Below are positions 36,811 to 45,702 of a stretch of DNA of 64,000 nt, piece after piece. The notes under the pieces are model-generated. The model made no database searches and was not told where the DNA came from. It saw only the letters and a list, made by a program, of their open reading frames with translations. The stretch spans positions 434,001 to 498,000 of the forward strand of contig NZ_FPJO01000002.1 of the NCBI RefSeq assembly GCF_900119365.1, written 5' to 3'. Within the stretch, counting starts at the first letter, position 1; every line of letters starts with the position of its first letter. This DNA comes from Streptomyces atratus. GTDB lineage: Bacteria; Actinomycetota; Actinomycetes; Streptomycetales; Streptomycetaceae. Made by a program: the position numbers and the translations under genes.

Positions 36811-38040
36811 TCAGTCCATCACCAGATAGCCCGCGTCGCGCAGCGCCGCCGAGACCTCCGCGCAGTGCTCCGGCCCCTTCGTCTCCAGCTGGAGCTCCAC
36901 CTCGACCTCGGTGAGCCCGAGCCGGGGATCGGTCCGCACATGACCGATGTCGAGCACATTGGCGTCGACCACCGAGAGCACGCCCAGCAGCGTGGCCAGC
37001 GCACCGGGACGGTCGGTCAGACGCAGCCGCAGGCTCAGATAGCGGCCGGCCGCCACCATGCCGTGGGTCAGGATGCGCTGCATCAGCAGCGGGTCCACAT
37101 TGCCGCCCGAGAGCAGCGCGACCACCGGCCCGCGGAACGACTTCGGATCGCTCAGCAGGGCCGCGACCGGGCTCGCGCCGGCCGGCTCCACCACCAGCTT
37201 CGCCCGCTCCAGACAGAGCAGCAGCGCACTGGACAGCTCGTCCTCGGAGACCGTACGGACCTCGTCGACCAACTCCCTGACCAGCTCGAACGGCACATCG
37301 CCGGGGCGCCCCACCTTGATGCCGTCCGCCATCGTGTTCAGCGACCCGATCGACACCGGATGGCCCACGGCCAGCGAGGGCGGATAGCAGGCCGCGCCCG
37401 CCGCCTGCACCCCGACGATCCGCACATCGGGCCGGACCGCCTTGACCGCCACCGCGATGCCCGCCGCGAGACCGCCGCCGCCGATCCCCACGACGATGGT
37501 GCGCACCTCGGGACACTGTTCGAGGATCTCCAGGCCCACCGTGCCCTGTCCGGCGATGATGTCCGGGTGGTCGAAGGGATGGATGAAGACCGCACCGGTC
37601 TCCTGGGCGTACTCCTGCGCGGCGGCCAGCGTCTCGTCGACGACATGTCCGTGCAGCCGGACCTGCGCCCCGTACTGGCGGGTGGCGGCCACCTTCGGCA
37701 GCGGCGCCCCGACCGGCATGAAGACCGTGGACCGTACGCCGAGCAACGCAGACGCGAGTGCGACACCCTGCGCATGGTTTCCGGCGCTCGCGGCGACGAC
37801 CCCGGCCGCCCGCTCCACCGGGGACAGACCGGCGATCCGCACATACGCACCACGCAGTTTGAACGAGCCGGTCCGCTGCAGGTTCTCGCACTTGAAATGG
37901 ACCGGCGCGCCCACGAGCTCGCTCAGGTGGCGACTGCCTTCCATGGCGGTCACCCTGGCCACACCGGAGAGCATCTTCTGCGCCCCGCGGATGTCGTCGA
38001 GGATCAGTGGGGGAAAGTGGCCGGTCGCGCGGTAGTTCAT
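36811..38040 (-). CDS. ilvA: Threonine ammonia-lyase
   Basis: A 409-residue fold-type II PLP enzyme that deaminates L-threonine to 2-oxobutyrate, first step of isoleucine synthesis or of threonine breakdown. The PLP lysine is Lys61 in RTGSFKLRGAY; the phosphate-binding glycine loop is VGIGGGGLAAG. A single ACT domain (about 325-405; LRLRLTDRPGALATLLGVL) follows, as in the shorter IlvA/TdcB-hybrid forms of actinomycetes, instead of the two ACT-like domains of E. coli IlvA. The ATG at 38040 starts the homologous region; upstream in-frame codons are not conserved. Confidence 0.93.
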   Translation of the reverse strand: MNYRATGHFPPLILDDIRGAQKMLSGVARVTAMEGSRHLSELVGAPVHFKCENLQRTGSFKLRGAYVRIAGLSPVERAAGVVAASAGNHAQGVALASALLGVRSTVFMPVGAPLPKVAATRQYGAQVRLHGHVVDETLAAAQEYAQETGAVFIHPFDHPDIIAGQGTVGLEILEQCPEVRTIVVGIGGGGLAAGIAVAVKAVRPDVRIVGVQAAGAACYPPSLAVGHPVSIGSLNTMADGIKVGRPGDVPFELVRELVDEVRTVSEDELSSALLLCLERAKLVVEPAGASPVAALLSDPKSFRGPVVALLSGGNVDPLLMQRILTHGMVAAGRYLSLRLRLTDRPGALATLLGVLSVVDANVLDIGHVRTDPRLGLTEVEVELQLETKGPEHCAEVSAALRDAGYLVMD

Positions 38041-38218
38041 ACCGTAATTCTTGCAGCTCGGCCCGCGGGTTCCCGCCGTCCGGCGGGGCACCGGGCGCCG
38101 CGTCCGGTGCCCTCCTGGACCGTTGTCCACAGGTTTGTGCAGCGCTGGTACGCGTTGCCCCGTGGCCGCGTACTCTGTCCCCCACCCATCCGACACCGCA
38201 CGAAGAGAGCCCCCGGCC

Positions 38219-38749
38219 ATGCCCCCTCAGGACATGACGACAGCTGCGTCTCCTTCCGGGGGCGCCGCCCCCGAACCCACGGGTTCCGAACACCTCCTCG
38301 ACGCTCTGCAGCACCAGGTCGCGGTATTCGCCCGCCGTGCCGAGCAGACCCGCCTCGGCGGGCTCGGCCAGGTGCGCAATTCCATGGACCGGGCCGCCTA
38401 TCTGCTGCTCAACCGGCTGGACCGGGAAGGTCCGATGGGCGTCAAGGCGCTCGCCGCGGGCATGGGGATCGACTCCTCGACCGTGACCCGGCAGGTCGCT
38501 CCGCTCGTCGACACCGGCCTGGTCAAGCGCACCTCGCACCCCGAGGACGGCCGGGCCGTCGTGCTCCAGCTGTCGCCGCGCGGCCAGGCGCGCCTGGAAG
38601 AGGTCCGCAGCTCCCGGCGCGAGCTCATGACCCAGGTGACGGACGGCTGGACGGCCGAGGAGCGCGAGACCTTCTGCACGCTGCTCACCCGGTTCAACAT
38701 CTCGCTGGCCGCCCGCCAGACCTCGCACCAGGCGCCCCCGGCGGGCTGA
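38219..38749 (+). CDS. MarR-family regulator
   Basis: A 176-residue MarR regulator. The winged helix (about residues 60-120) reads GPMGVKALAAGMGIDSSTVTRQV, then VKRTSHPEDGRAVVLQLS for the wing with the usual DxR motif. The ATG at 38219 follows GAGAG; ATG 38234 is an alternative. It is divergent from ilvA with 178 bases between starts and precedes the sigma-like gene. Confidence 0.9.
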   Translation: MPPQDMTTAASPSGGAAPEPTGSEHLLDALQHQVAVFARRAEQTRLGGLGQVRNSMDRAAYLLLNRLDREGPMGVKALAAGMGIDSSTVTRQVAPLVDTGLVKRTSHPEDGRAVVLQLSPRGQARLEEVRSSRRELMTQVTDGWTAEERETFCTLLTRFNISLAARQTSHQAPPAG

Positions 38750-38813
38750 CGGAAGCTCCGGGCCCGGGCGGACTACGGCATTCCTCTTGACCGGGAGTCC
38801 CGCAGCGGCTCGT

Positions 38814-39317
38814 ATGTGGACTGTGCGAGAGCGCCAGACGGGCCGGGGGCGGCGCCGCGCCCAGGAGTTCGAGACCTTCGTAGCGGGCGCGGCCGGCCGC
38901 CTGCTGCACGCCGCCACGCTGCTCACCGCCGAGCCCATGCGGCCGCCGGGAGCCAATCCCCGGGCCCAGCGGCTGCTCACGGCCGCCCTGGCGCACACGT
39001 ACGCACAGTGGGACGGGCTGCGCGGCGAGGACCCGTACGACCGCACCCGGCGCGAGCTCGCCACCCGGTTCGCCCACGAGGTCTGGCGGCACCACCGGCC
39101 GCGCGGTGGTCTGCTGGACCCCCTGACACCGCAGGAACGCCTCGTCCTCGTACTGCGGCTGTACGAGGGCGTCGCGGAGGAGCAGACCGCGGCGCTGCTC
39201 GGCCTGCCGGTGGAGCGGGTGCGGGCGGTCTGCAACCGCTCGGTGGCCACGATGCGCGGCACCCGCCGTCCCACGGCGCGGCGCGGCACGCCGGGTCCGC
39301 TGGGGGTGGCGCGATGA
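38814..39317 (+). CDS. Sigma-70-family-like protein (region 4 type)
   Basis: A 167-residue protein whose C-terminal part (about 95-150) resembles sigma region 4: LTPQERLVLVLRLYEGVAEEQTAALLGLPVERVRAV. A weak region 2-like helix block precedes it (EFETFVAGAAGRLLHAATLLT). Its ATGA overlap with the next gene, a small membrane protein with an N-terminal cytoplasmic part, is the arrangement of an ECF-like sigma factor and its anti-sigma factor, though the downstream protein lacks a zinc-binding HxxxCxxC motif. It may be a degenerate sigma or a SigE-like regulator. Confidence 0.7.
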   Translation: MWTVRERQTGRGRRRAQEFETFVAGAAGRLLHAATLLTAEPMRPPGANPRAQRLLTAALAHTYAQWDGLRGEDPYDRTRRELATRFAHEVWRHHRPRGGLLDPLTPQERLVLVLRLYEGVAEEQTAALLGLPVERVRAVCNRSVATMRGTRRPTARRGTPGPLGVAR

Positions 39318-39562
39318 GCCGCGGTGGCGACCGGGAGGACGAGGTCCGGCGGATGCTGGACGGCCCGCATCCGCAGGTGCCCGCCGATCTGGCGCAGCGG
39401 GTGGCGGAGCGCGGCGGCAGGATGCTGCGCCGGCGGCTGTTCGCCCGCCGGCTGATGCTGCTGGTGGCGTGCGCCGCGGTGGTGGCCTTCACGGTCTGGG
39501 CGATTCAGGCGCATCCCTGGCAGGTGCCTCCCGCCGAGACGACGCCGCTGGAGGGCTGGTGA
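39314..39562 (+). CDS. Small single-pass membrane protein (possible anti-sigma partner)
   Basis: An 82-residue protein: a charged cytoplasmic part (about 1-45), one membrane segment (LMLLVACAAVVAFTVWAI, about 47-64) and a short outer tail. The start overlaps the preceding sigma-like gene by ATGA. Topology and coupling suggest a membrane partner of that protein; no anti-sigma motif is visible. Confidence 0.65.
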   Translation: MSRGGDREDEVRRMLDGPHPQVPADLAQRVAERGGRMLRRRLFARRLMLLVACAAVVAFTVWAIQAHPWQVPPAETTPLEGW

Positions 39563-39625
39563 GCGGGGCTCGCGTGCGATCTACCCTGGAATGGGCGGCA
39601 CGCGGAACCGGCCGAGGAGGCTGCC

Positions 39626-39817
39626 ATGACCAGGAAGATCGCTGACTGCCGCAAGCATCCGAGTGTGTCGCACTGTTCGCTCACCATCTCAGGTGAGGAG
39701 GAGGAAGTCGTACGGGCCGCGACGGAGCACGCGGTCTCCGTCCACGAGCACACCGACAGCCCGGAACTGCGCGAACAGATCCGGGCGATGCTGGAGGACG
39801 AGAAGGTCGGCGCCTGA
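39626..39817 (+). CDS. DUF1059 domain-containing small protein
   Basis: A 63-residue protein matching DUF1059: MTRKIADCRKHPS, a second Cys in VSHCSLTISGEEEEVVRAA, and the pattern HAVSVHEHTDSPELREQIR. The two conserved Cys and the His-rich helix suggest metal binding or redox sensing. GAGGAGG lies about 5 bases before the ATG. Function not established. Confidence 0.85.
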   Translation: MTRKIADCRKHPSVSHCSLTISGEEEEVVRAATEHAVSVHEHTDSPELREQIRAMLEDEKVGA

Positions 39818-39893
39818 CCCCGCCGCGTACGTCCGGGCGGACCCGAAGGCTCGGGCCCGCCCGGATTCACTGACGGACCGGCTCCAGGGCCTC

Positions 39894-39952
39894 TCGTTCG
39901 GATCGTGCCGGGCTCGCGTGCCCCGGTGCCTGATCCGGCCTGATCCGAACGA
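39894..39952. terminator. Inverted repeat between convergent DUF1059 and metB genes
   Basis: TCGTTCGGATC (39894-39904) and GATCCGAACGA (39942-39952) are perfect 11-base arms around a 37-base, itself GC-rich, centre; AAAAA follows on the plus strand. It can terminate either gene. Confidence 0.6.
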
Positions 39953-39958
39953 AAAACC

Positions 39959-41104
39959 CTAGCCGAGCGCCTGCGTCAGGTCGGCCAGCAGGTCGTCGGC
40001 GTTCTCGATGCCGACGGAGACGCGTACGAGGTCGGCCGGCACCTCCAGCGGGGAGCCCGCCGCCGAGGCGTGCGTCATGCGGCCCGGGTGCTCCACGAGC
40101 GACTCGACGCCGCCCAGCGACTCACCGAGGGTGAACAGCTTCGCCCGGTTGCAGACCTGGACCGCCGCCTCCTCGCCGCCCTCGACGCGGAAGGACACCA
40201 TGCCGCCGAACGCCTTCATCTGCTTGGCGGCGATCTCGTGGCCGGGGTGCTCGGGCAGCCCCGGGTAGAGGACCTGGGTCACCTTGGGGTGCCGGGTGAG
40301 CAGATCGGTGACCTTGGTGGCGTTCTCGCTGTGCCGGTCCATGCGGACCGCCAGGGTCTTGATGCCGCGCAGCACCAGCCAGGCGTCGAACGGTCCGGCG
40401 ACCGCGCCCATGGCGTTCTGGTGGTACGCCAACTCCTCTGCCAGTTCGGGGTCGTTGACGATCAGCGCGCCACCGACGACGTCCGAGTGTCCGCCCATGT
40501 ACTTCGTGGTGGAGTGGACCACCACATCGGCGCCCAGGGCGAGGGGCTGCTGGAGGTAGGGGCTGGCGAAGGTGTTGTCGACGACCAGGCGCGCGCCCGC
40601 GGCGCGGGCCACACCGGCGATCGCGGCGATGTCGGTGATGCCGAGCAGCGGGTTGGACGGCGTCTCCACCCAGATCGCCTTGGTGCGCGGGGTGATCGCC
40701 GCCCGTACCGCAGCCACGTCCGAGGTGTCGGCGACGGAGAACTCGACCCCCCAGCGCGAGACGACCTTCGCGAACAGCCGGAACGTGCCGCCGTAGGCGT
40801 CGTTCGGGATGACCACGTGGTCGCCGGGGGTCAGCAGCGTACGGAGCAGGCAGTCCTCGGCGGCCAGGCCGGAGGCGAAGGCGAGTCCGCGGCGGCCGCC
40901 CTCCAGGGCCGCGAGGTTCTCCTCCAGGGCGGTACGGGTCGGGTTGGCGCTGCGGCTGTACTCGTAGCCGCCGCGCAGTCCGCCCACGCCGTCCTGCTTG
41001 TACGTGGACACCTGGTAAATGGGCGGGACAACGGCGCCGGTGAGGGGATCGGCGGTGTTTCCCGCATGGATCGCGAGGGTTTCGAAGCTGTGCTGGTCGC
41101 TCAT
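39959..41104 (-). CDS. metB: Cystathionine gamma-synthase
   Basis: A 381-residue Cys/Met-metabolism PLP enzyme, which joins cysteine to an activated homoserine to make cystathionine. The PLP lysine is Lys201 in VVHSTTKYMGGHSDVVGG; the substrate/cofactor blocks YEYSRSANPTR (about 47-57) and NDAYGGTFRL are present, and the end RVSVGIENADDLLADL is typical. MetB and cystathionine gamma-lyase are hard to separate by sequence; MetB is the usual call in this position. It is divergent from the TPR-like hypothetical gene. No SAM riboswitch is visible upstream. Confidence 0.88.
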   Translation of the reverse strand: MSDQHSFETLAIHAGNTADPLTGAVVPPIYQVSTYKQDGVGGLRGGYEYSRSANPTRTALEENLAALEGGRRGLAFASGLAAEDCLLRTLLTPGDHVVIPNDAYGGTFRLFAKVVSRWGVEFSVADTSDVAAVRAAITPRTKAIWVETPSNPLLGITDIAAIAGVARAAGARLVVDNTFASPYLQQPLALGADVVVHSTTKYMGGHSDVVGGALIVNDPELAEELAYHQNAMGAVAGPFDAWLVLRGIKTLAVRMDRHSENATKVTDLLTRHPKVTQVLYPGLPEHPGHEIAAKQMKAFGGMVSFRVEGGEEAAVQVCNRAKLFTLGESLGGVESLVEHPGRMTHASAAGSPLEVPADLVRVSVGIENADDLLADLTQALG

Positions 41105-41172
41105 GGGGCCAGAGCGTAGTTCGTCGCGAGGGCGCCCACCGGACTACCGGGCCGTCCGGTGACAATGGGGGC

Positions 41173-42276
41173 ATGGAGATTCTGTGGTTCCTGATCGCCC
41201 TGTGCATGCTCGCCGCGGTCGTCGGCCCCTTCGTGCTGCGCCGCCGGGGCGGAATCCGCCAGGTCGCGCCGGGTTCCCCGGACGCCGCCGACCCGGACGC
41301 CTACGGCTTCGTGCGCCAGGAGGAGCTGGACATCCGGCTGCCGGGCCCGGACCAGGATCTTCTGGATGTGCTCGATGTCGTGCAGCGTTCACAGGACTGG
41401 CGGGCGGCCTCGCAGTTGCTGGCCGGTACGCCCAAGGAGGGCGAGGTGCGGTGGCAGCGGGTGCAGGCCTTCGCCGGTGCCGCCTCGCTGGAGCTGGCGC
41501 AGCAGCCCGGGGTCGGTGGTGCGTGGCTGCGCAAGTGGCGGGCGGAGGCGCCGAAGGACGCGGGCGGTGCGGCGGTGCACGCCGAGTTCCTGGTGCAGCA
41601 GGCGTGGCGTTCGTCGACCGCGGGGACGGACGACTTCCGGATCATCCTGGAGGAGGCCCGTACGGTCTGCGGCGAGGCGGCCCTGCTGGCACCGGGCGAC
41701 CCCCTTCCGTACATCGTCGAGCTCGCCGTCTCCCGCGGACTCGGCTACTCCCACGAGGAGTTCGACCGGCTCTGGGCGAAGGTGATGGACCGGGCCCCGG
41801 CGCACATGGGCGCGCACATCGCCGCGCTGCACTACTGGTGCGAGAAGTGGCACGGCTCGCGCGAGGAGGCCGACCGCTTCGCCACCTCGGCCGCCGCCCG
41901 CGCCCCGCAGGGCTCGCTGCTGGCCGCGCTGCCGCTCTTCGCGGTGTACGAGCACCTGCCCGAGGTCAATCTGGTGCAGGGCTTCTACCGCGGCCTGGTG
42001 GTGACCAAGGCGGTCGAGGGTGCCCTGTTCGCGGTGCACGCGGCCCGCCCGGACGACCCGATGCTCGCGCACGTGCGCCATCTGCTGGTCCTCTTCCTCG
42101 TCCGGATGGAACGCTGGTCGGAGGCGATGACCCAGCTCGTCCACATCGACGGCCACGTGGGCGCGCTGCCGTGGACGCAGGACTCCGACCCGGCCGCCGA
42201 GTACACGGTCTACCGGGCGCTGGCGGTGGCCGGCTACGAGGCGAACGGCGGCAGCCCCGCGACGCTGCCGCACTGA
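41173..42276 (+). CDS. Membrane-anchored conserved hypothetical protein with TPR-like helices
   Basis: A 367-residue protein with an N-terminal membrane segment (LWFLIALCMLAAVVGPFVL, about 4-22) and a soluble, helical remainder (LDVVQRSQDWRAASQLLAG; SLELAQQPGVGGAWLRKW; LALVHYWCEKWHG-like segments) suggesting TPR-type packing. I do not recognise a named family. GACAAT 7 bases before the ATG could be the -10 of a leaderless transcript. msrA follows 78 bases downstream in the same direction. Confidence 0.7.
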   Translation: MEILWFLIALCMLAAVVGPFVLRRRGGIRQVAPGSPDAADPDAYGFVRQEELDIRLPGPDQDLLDVLDVVQRSQDWRAASQLLAGTPKEGEVRWQRVQAFAGAASLELAQQPGVGGAWLRKWRAEAPKDAGGAAVHAEFLVQQAWRSSTAGTDDFRIILEEARTVCGEAALLAPGDPLPYIVELAVSRGLGYSHEEFDRLWAKVMDRAPAHMGAHIAALHYWCEKWHGSREEADRFATSAAARAPQGSLLAALPLFAVYEHLPEVNLVQGFYRGLVVTKAVEGALFAVHAARPDDPMLAHVRHLLVLFLVRMERWSEAMTQLVHIDGHVGALPWTQDSDPAAEYTVYRALAVAGYEANGGSPATLPH

Positions 42277-42354
42277 GGGCTACGGCCGGGCGGAATCCAT
42301 GGCGCTCCCGCCGCGTTGTACGCACTGCACACCCACCCCAGGAGGAGCCCCCGC

Positions 42355-43020
42355 ATGTTCCTGCAACGCCGCACCCCCCAGCTCCCCACCCCGGAGGAGG
42401 CCCTGAAGGGCCGCCCCACCCCCGAATTCGCCGTCCCGTCCCACCACACGGTCCTCGGCAACCCGCTGCTGGGCCCGTACCCGGAGGGGCTGGAGGTCGC
42501 GGACTTCGCGCTGGGCTGTTTCTGGGGCGCCGAGCGCAAGTTCTGGCAGACGGACGGCGTCTGGACGACGCTCGTCGGCTACCAGGGCGGCTACACCGAG
42601 AACCCCGCGTACGAAGAGGTCTGCTCGGGCCTGACCGGCCACACCGAGGCCGTCCGCGTCGTCTTCGACCCGAAGACCGTCTCGTACGCCGAGCTGCTGA
42701 AGCTCTTCTGGGAGTCCCACGACCCGACCCAGGGCTTCCGCCAGGGCAACGACGTGGGCACCCAGTACCGCTCGGCGATCTACACCCACTCCCCCGAGCA
42801 GGAGGCCGCGGTGACAGCCTCCCGCGAGGCGTACCAGAAGGTCCTCACGGCCGCCGGCCACGGAACGATCACCACGGAGATCCTCCCGGCGGAGGGCCGC
42901 ACGTTCTGGCCCGCCGAGGCATATCACCAGCAGTACCTCGACAAGAACCCGGCGGGCTACTGCGGCATCGGCGGCACGGGGGTCTCGTGCCCGATCGGGG
43001 TGGCTCCGGCCGGAGAGTGA
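42355..43020 (+). CDS. msrA: Peptide-methionine (S)-S-oxide reductase
   Basis: A 221-residue MsrA, which repairs methionine-S-sulfoxide in proteins. The catalytic Cys is Cys55 in [14 protein letters not shown], and resolving cysteines lie near the end ([13 protein letters not shown]). The conserved [18 protein letters not shown] block and YHQQYL are present. The ATG at 42355 follows AGGAGGAG; the N-terminal 45-residue extension is usual in the E. coli-type long form. Confidence 0.95.
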   Translation: MFLQRRTPQLPTPEEALKGRPTPEFAVPSHHTVLGNPLLGPYPEGLEVADFALGCFWGAERKFWQTDGVWTTLVGYQGGYTENPAYEEVCSGLTGHTEAVRVVFDPKTVSYAELLKLFWESHDPTQGFRQGNDVGTQYRSAIYTHSPEQEAAVTASREAYQKVLTAAGHGTITTEILPAEGRTFWPAEAYHQQYLDKNPAGYCGIGGTGVSCPIGVAPAGE

Positions 43021-43084
43021 CGGGCTGACCGCCGACCGGTCGGTCCGCGCAACGCCCCGGCCGGCCGGCGATCAGACCCAGGGA

Positions 43085-43291
43085 TCACACAGCGGCCGCG
43101 ATGCCACGCTCGCGCATTCCGGCCACGAAGGCGGCCCACGCCCCGGCACCGAAGATCAGCACCGGACCGCTTGCCGCCTTGCTGTCCCGCACAGGAACGG
43201 CGCCCTGCACGTCGGCAACCTCGACGCACTGACCGTTGCCGCTGCTGTAGCTACTCGTCCGCCATGCCAACTCGGTGGGGTCGTACTGCAC
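43085..43291 (-). CDS. DUF397 domain-containing protein
   Basis: A 68-residue DUF397 protein: LAWRTSSYSSGNGQCVEVAD, then VPVRDSKAASGPVLIFGAGAWAAFV. The GTG at 43291 follows GGAA. DUF397 proteins are encoded next to XRE/DUF5753 regulators in Streptomyces and act as partners in developmental signalling (the BldB/AbaA-like, WhiJ-type systems). Here the partner gene upstream has lost its DNA-binding half, so this protein may be without a functional partner. Confidence 0.88.
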   Translation of the reverse strand: MQYDPTELAWRTSSYSSGNGQCVEVADVQGAVPVRDSKAASGPVLIFGAGAWAAFVAGMRERGIAAAV

Positions 43292-43311
43292 TTCCGAACA
43301 CCTTCTCTCAG

Positions 43312-43750
43312 TCACTCCGACCGGCACACACTATCCAGCAGCTCAGCGCTGTCGTCCGGGCCCAGCGCCACAGCCTGCAAGTGCTCGAACATCGACTTGT
43401 ACCGCCGGATCTCCGCCTCGGACTCCAGGAACAGATCACCCGCAGGTGTATCCACGTAGACCAACTCCGGATCTTGCGCATCCGGGAAGTCCATGTGCAC
43501 GAAGCTCCCGGTCATACCGGCGTGTGCCCCTTTCCCGAAGGGGATCAACTGCAAGGTCACCTGAGGCTCGTCCGCCAGCCGGGCAAGATGCTGCGCCTGC
43601 TCGCGCATCACCTCACGCCCACCGACCATCCGGCGTACGGCGGCCTCATCCATGATCGCCCAGAGCTGGAGCGGATTGGGTTTGGTGAGCACCGCCTGCC
43701 GCTCGATCCGCGCCTGCACCCGCTGATCCACTTCCTTCTGGCTGATGTCA
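43312..43750 (-). pseudogene. Headless XRE-family regulator (DUF5753 domain only)
   Basis: The minus-strand frame carries the C-terminal DUF5753 domain: DISQKEVDQRVQARIERQ, AAVRRMVGGREVMREQAQHL, FGKGAHAGMTGSFVHMDFP and LVYVDTPAGDLFLE. The N-terminal helix-turn-helix of about 110 residues expected in this family is missing. Upstream of codon DIS (about 43750) the sequence switches to the opposite-strand radical SAM gene. A GTG at 43731 could still start a 139-residue product, but it could not bind DNA. Confidence 0.78.
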
Positions 43751-44534
43751 GCTGTCCTGCACGCACTGCCTGTCGGATTCCAGTCCGCAGGCCACCCACG
43801 GGGCCATGTCCCTGGATGACTGGCGCGCGGTCATCTTCGATGCCGCCGCTCTGGGTATCCGCACGATTCAGATCATCGGCGGTGAACCGACGGTTCACCC
43901 GCACTGGCGGGCTCTCACCGAGTACGCGCTCTCGCTCGGTCGTCACGTGGAGGTCTACAGCAACCTGTACACGGTCCACGAGCAGTGGTGGGAGCTGTTC
44001 ACGCATCCGGCGGTGACGCTGGGTACCAGCTACTACAGCGACGGCTCCGCCGAGCACGACAAGATCACCGGCCGGATCGGAAGCTACGTCCGGACCCGGC
44101 ACAACATCCGTGAGGCCGTGAAGCGGGGCGTGACGGTCCGGGCCGGAATCGTGGAGGTCCTGCCGGGGCAACGTGTCGTCGAAGCCCGTGCCGAACTGCA
44201 ATCCATGGGCGTGACCCGGATCACCGTGGACAGGGCGCGGGCGGTCGGGCGGGCGCTGCTGCCGGGGCAGTCACCGGCGGTGGACGAGATGTGCGGGAGG
44301 TGCACGCGTGGGCGCGCCGCCGTCCTTCCGAACGGGGATCTCGCGGGGTGCGTGCTGGCGCGGGACTTCCCGGCGGGGAACGTGCGCGAGAACCGGTTGG
44401 CGGAACTGCTCGGTGGAAAGGCTTGGGCAGACCTCGCAGCGCGGATTCCGCTGCCTGCCCGGGATGCCTGTCCGCCGGACGACAGCGGCGACTGCAACCC
44501 GGCGAACACGACTGCCTGTGCGCCCAAGTACTGA
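43746..44534 (+). pseudogene. 5'-truncated radical SAM/SPASM protein
   Basis: In frame from 43746 the plus strand reads CQLSCTHC, the CxxxCxxC site for the 4Fe-4S cluster and SAM, followed by HGAMSLDDWRAVIFDAAALG, IQIIGGEPTVHP and a Cys-rich SPASM-like end (CGRCTRGRAAVLPNGDLAGC). A TGA directly precedes the first cluster Cys, and the usual N-terminal strand is missing. The only usable start, ATG 43806, lies after the cluster motif, so a 242-residue product would be inactive. Family members modify peptides (RiPP maturation). A PIMT-like methyltransferase follows 13 bases later. Confidence 0.75.
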
Positions 44535-44547
44535 GAGGCTGGGCAGC

Positions 44548-45702
44548 ATGGATTGGCACGGACCTGCGGAGCGGCTCGCGGATCAGGTGACGGACCCGGA
44601 TTCCCGGTGGCTGTCGACGGTGGCGAACGTGCCCCGTCACGAACTGGTCCCTCGATGGTGGGAGAGGGACGCGAACGGCTCGGATTGGGTGCTGCGCGAC
44701 GGGGCCAGTGATCCGGGAGCGTGGCTGCGAGCGGCCTACTCGGACCGGTCGCTGATCACCAAGGTCGGCGCCCTGCACGCCGACCATGCCCGGATCGAGG
44801 ACCGGGCACACGGCCGACCCACATCATCGGCAACGATGCCCGGTCTCGTGGTGCGCATGCTCCGCCATGGGCGGCTCGGGGACGGGCTTTCGGTCCTGGA
44901 CTTGGGGACCGGAAGCGGCGGACTCACCGCCTATGCGGCCCGGCGCATCGGGGACCAGCATGTGACCAGCTTGGATGTGGACTCCCACCTGACCCGTGCG
45001 GCCGGTGAACGACTGGCCCGGCTCGGGATCTTCCCCCACTTCGTCACTGCCGACGCGACGGAGCATGTACCTGGCACGTACAAGCGGATCGTGTCCACGG
45101 TCGGCCTGCCCGCCGGTGCGGGGCTGAGGCCGATTCTCGGAGCGCTGGCACCCGGTGGACGCATCGCGACGACGCTCGGACGAACATGCCTGATCGTCAC
45201 CGGATGGAAGCATGCCAACGGTGACGTGGTCGGGCGAGTGGAACGAGACATGGCCGGTTTCATGGTCACTCGCCCCGGGGACGACTACCCGCCCGAACTC
45301 ACCGAGCTGTTCGCCTTCGCGCGGAGTGCGGACGGGGAAGAGGTCAGTACGGGCCGCTATCCCGTGGTGGACGTGGCGAATGCATGGGAACTGCGCTCCA
45401 TGCTGGAACTCACCGTGCCCGGCGTGGAACTCGCCTACGGAGAACTCGACGACCAGAGCCGAACGACCTGCCTCGTCCATCCCGACGGGTCATGGGCACG
45501 CGCATCCGCCGAGTGGGCAGACCCGCCAGAAGTGCGCCAGGGCGGGCCCCAGAAGCTGTGGACCGCCTTGGAACGCATCCGCAACCGCCTCAACGTGGAG
45601 GGCTCATTGCCCCTGCTCGGCGCGCAGGTCCGCATCACACCGGACGGGGTGTGTCACTTCTCCCGTGGCGGATGGAGTGCATCCCTCGGGGACGCCGCAT
45701 AG
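44548..45702 (+). CDS. PIMT-like SAM-dependent methyltransferase of RiPP-cluster type
   Basis: A 384-residue methyltransferase. The SAM-binding motif I is VLDLGTGSGGLTAYAA (about 115-130), preceded by the PIMT-like block TSSATMPGLVVRMLRHG. The N-terminal NVPRHELVPRWW also matches protein L-isoaspartate methyltransferase relatives. The C-terminal half is an extension not present in housekeeping PIMT (SLPLLGAQVRITPDG). Such extended PIMT homologues accompany peptide-modifying clusters in actinomycetes, where they methylate Asp side chains. It follows the broken radical SAM gene; no precursor peptide is recognisable nearby. Confidence 0.78.
   Translation: MDWHGPAERLADQVTDPDSRWLSTVANVPRHELVPRWWERDANGSDWVLRDGASDPGAWLRAAYSDRSLITKVGALHADHARIEDRAHGRPTSSATMPGLVVRMLRHGRLGDGLSVLDLGTGSGGLTAYAARRIGDQHVTSLDVDSHLTRAAGERLARLGIFPHFVTADATEHVPGTYKRIVSTVGLPAGAGLRPILGALAPGGRIATTLGRTCLIVTGWKHANGDVVGRVERDMAGFMVTRPGDDYPPELTELFAFARSADGEEVSTGRYPVVDVANAWELRSMLELTVPGVELAYGELDDQSRTTCLVHPDGSWARASAEWADPPEVRQGGPQKLWTALERIRNRLNVEGSLPLLGAQVRITPDGVCHFSRGGWSASLGDAA

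Noticed and set aside
36683..39514. Long minus-strand frame across ilvA, marR and the sigma-like gene
   Set aside because: It spans several well-supported genes in other frames and has no domain of its own.
41105..41172. SAM riboswitch or other leader upstream of metB
   Set aside because: Only 68 bases separate metB from the divergent gene and no riboswitch-like helix set is visible.
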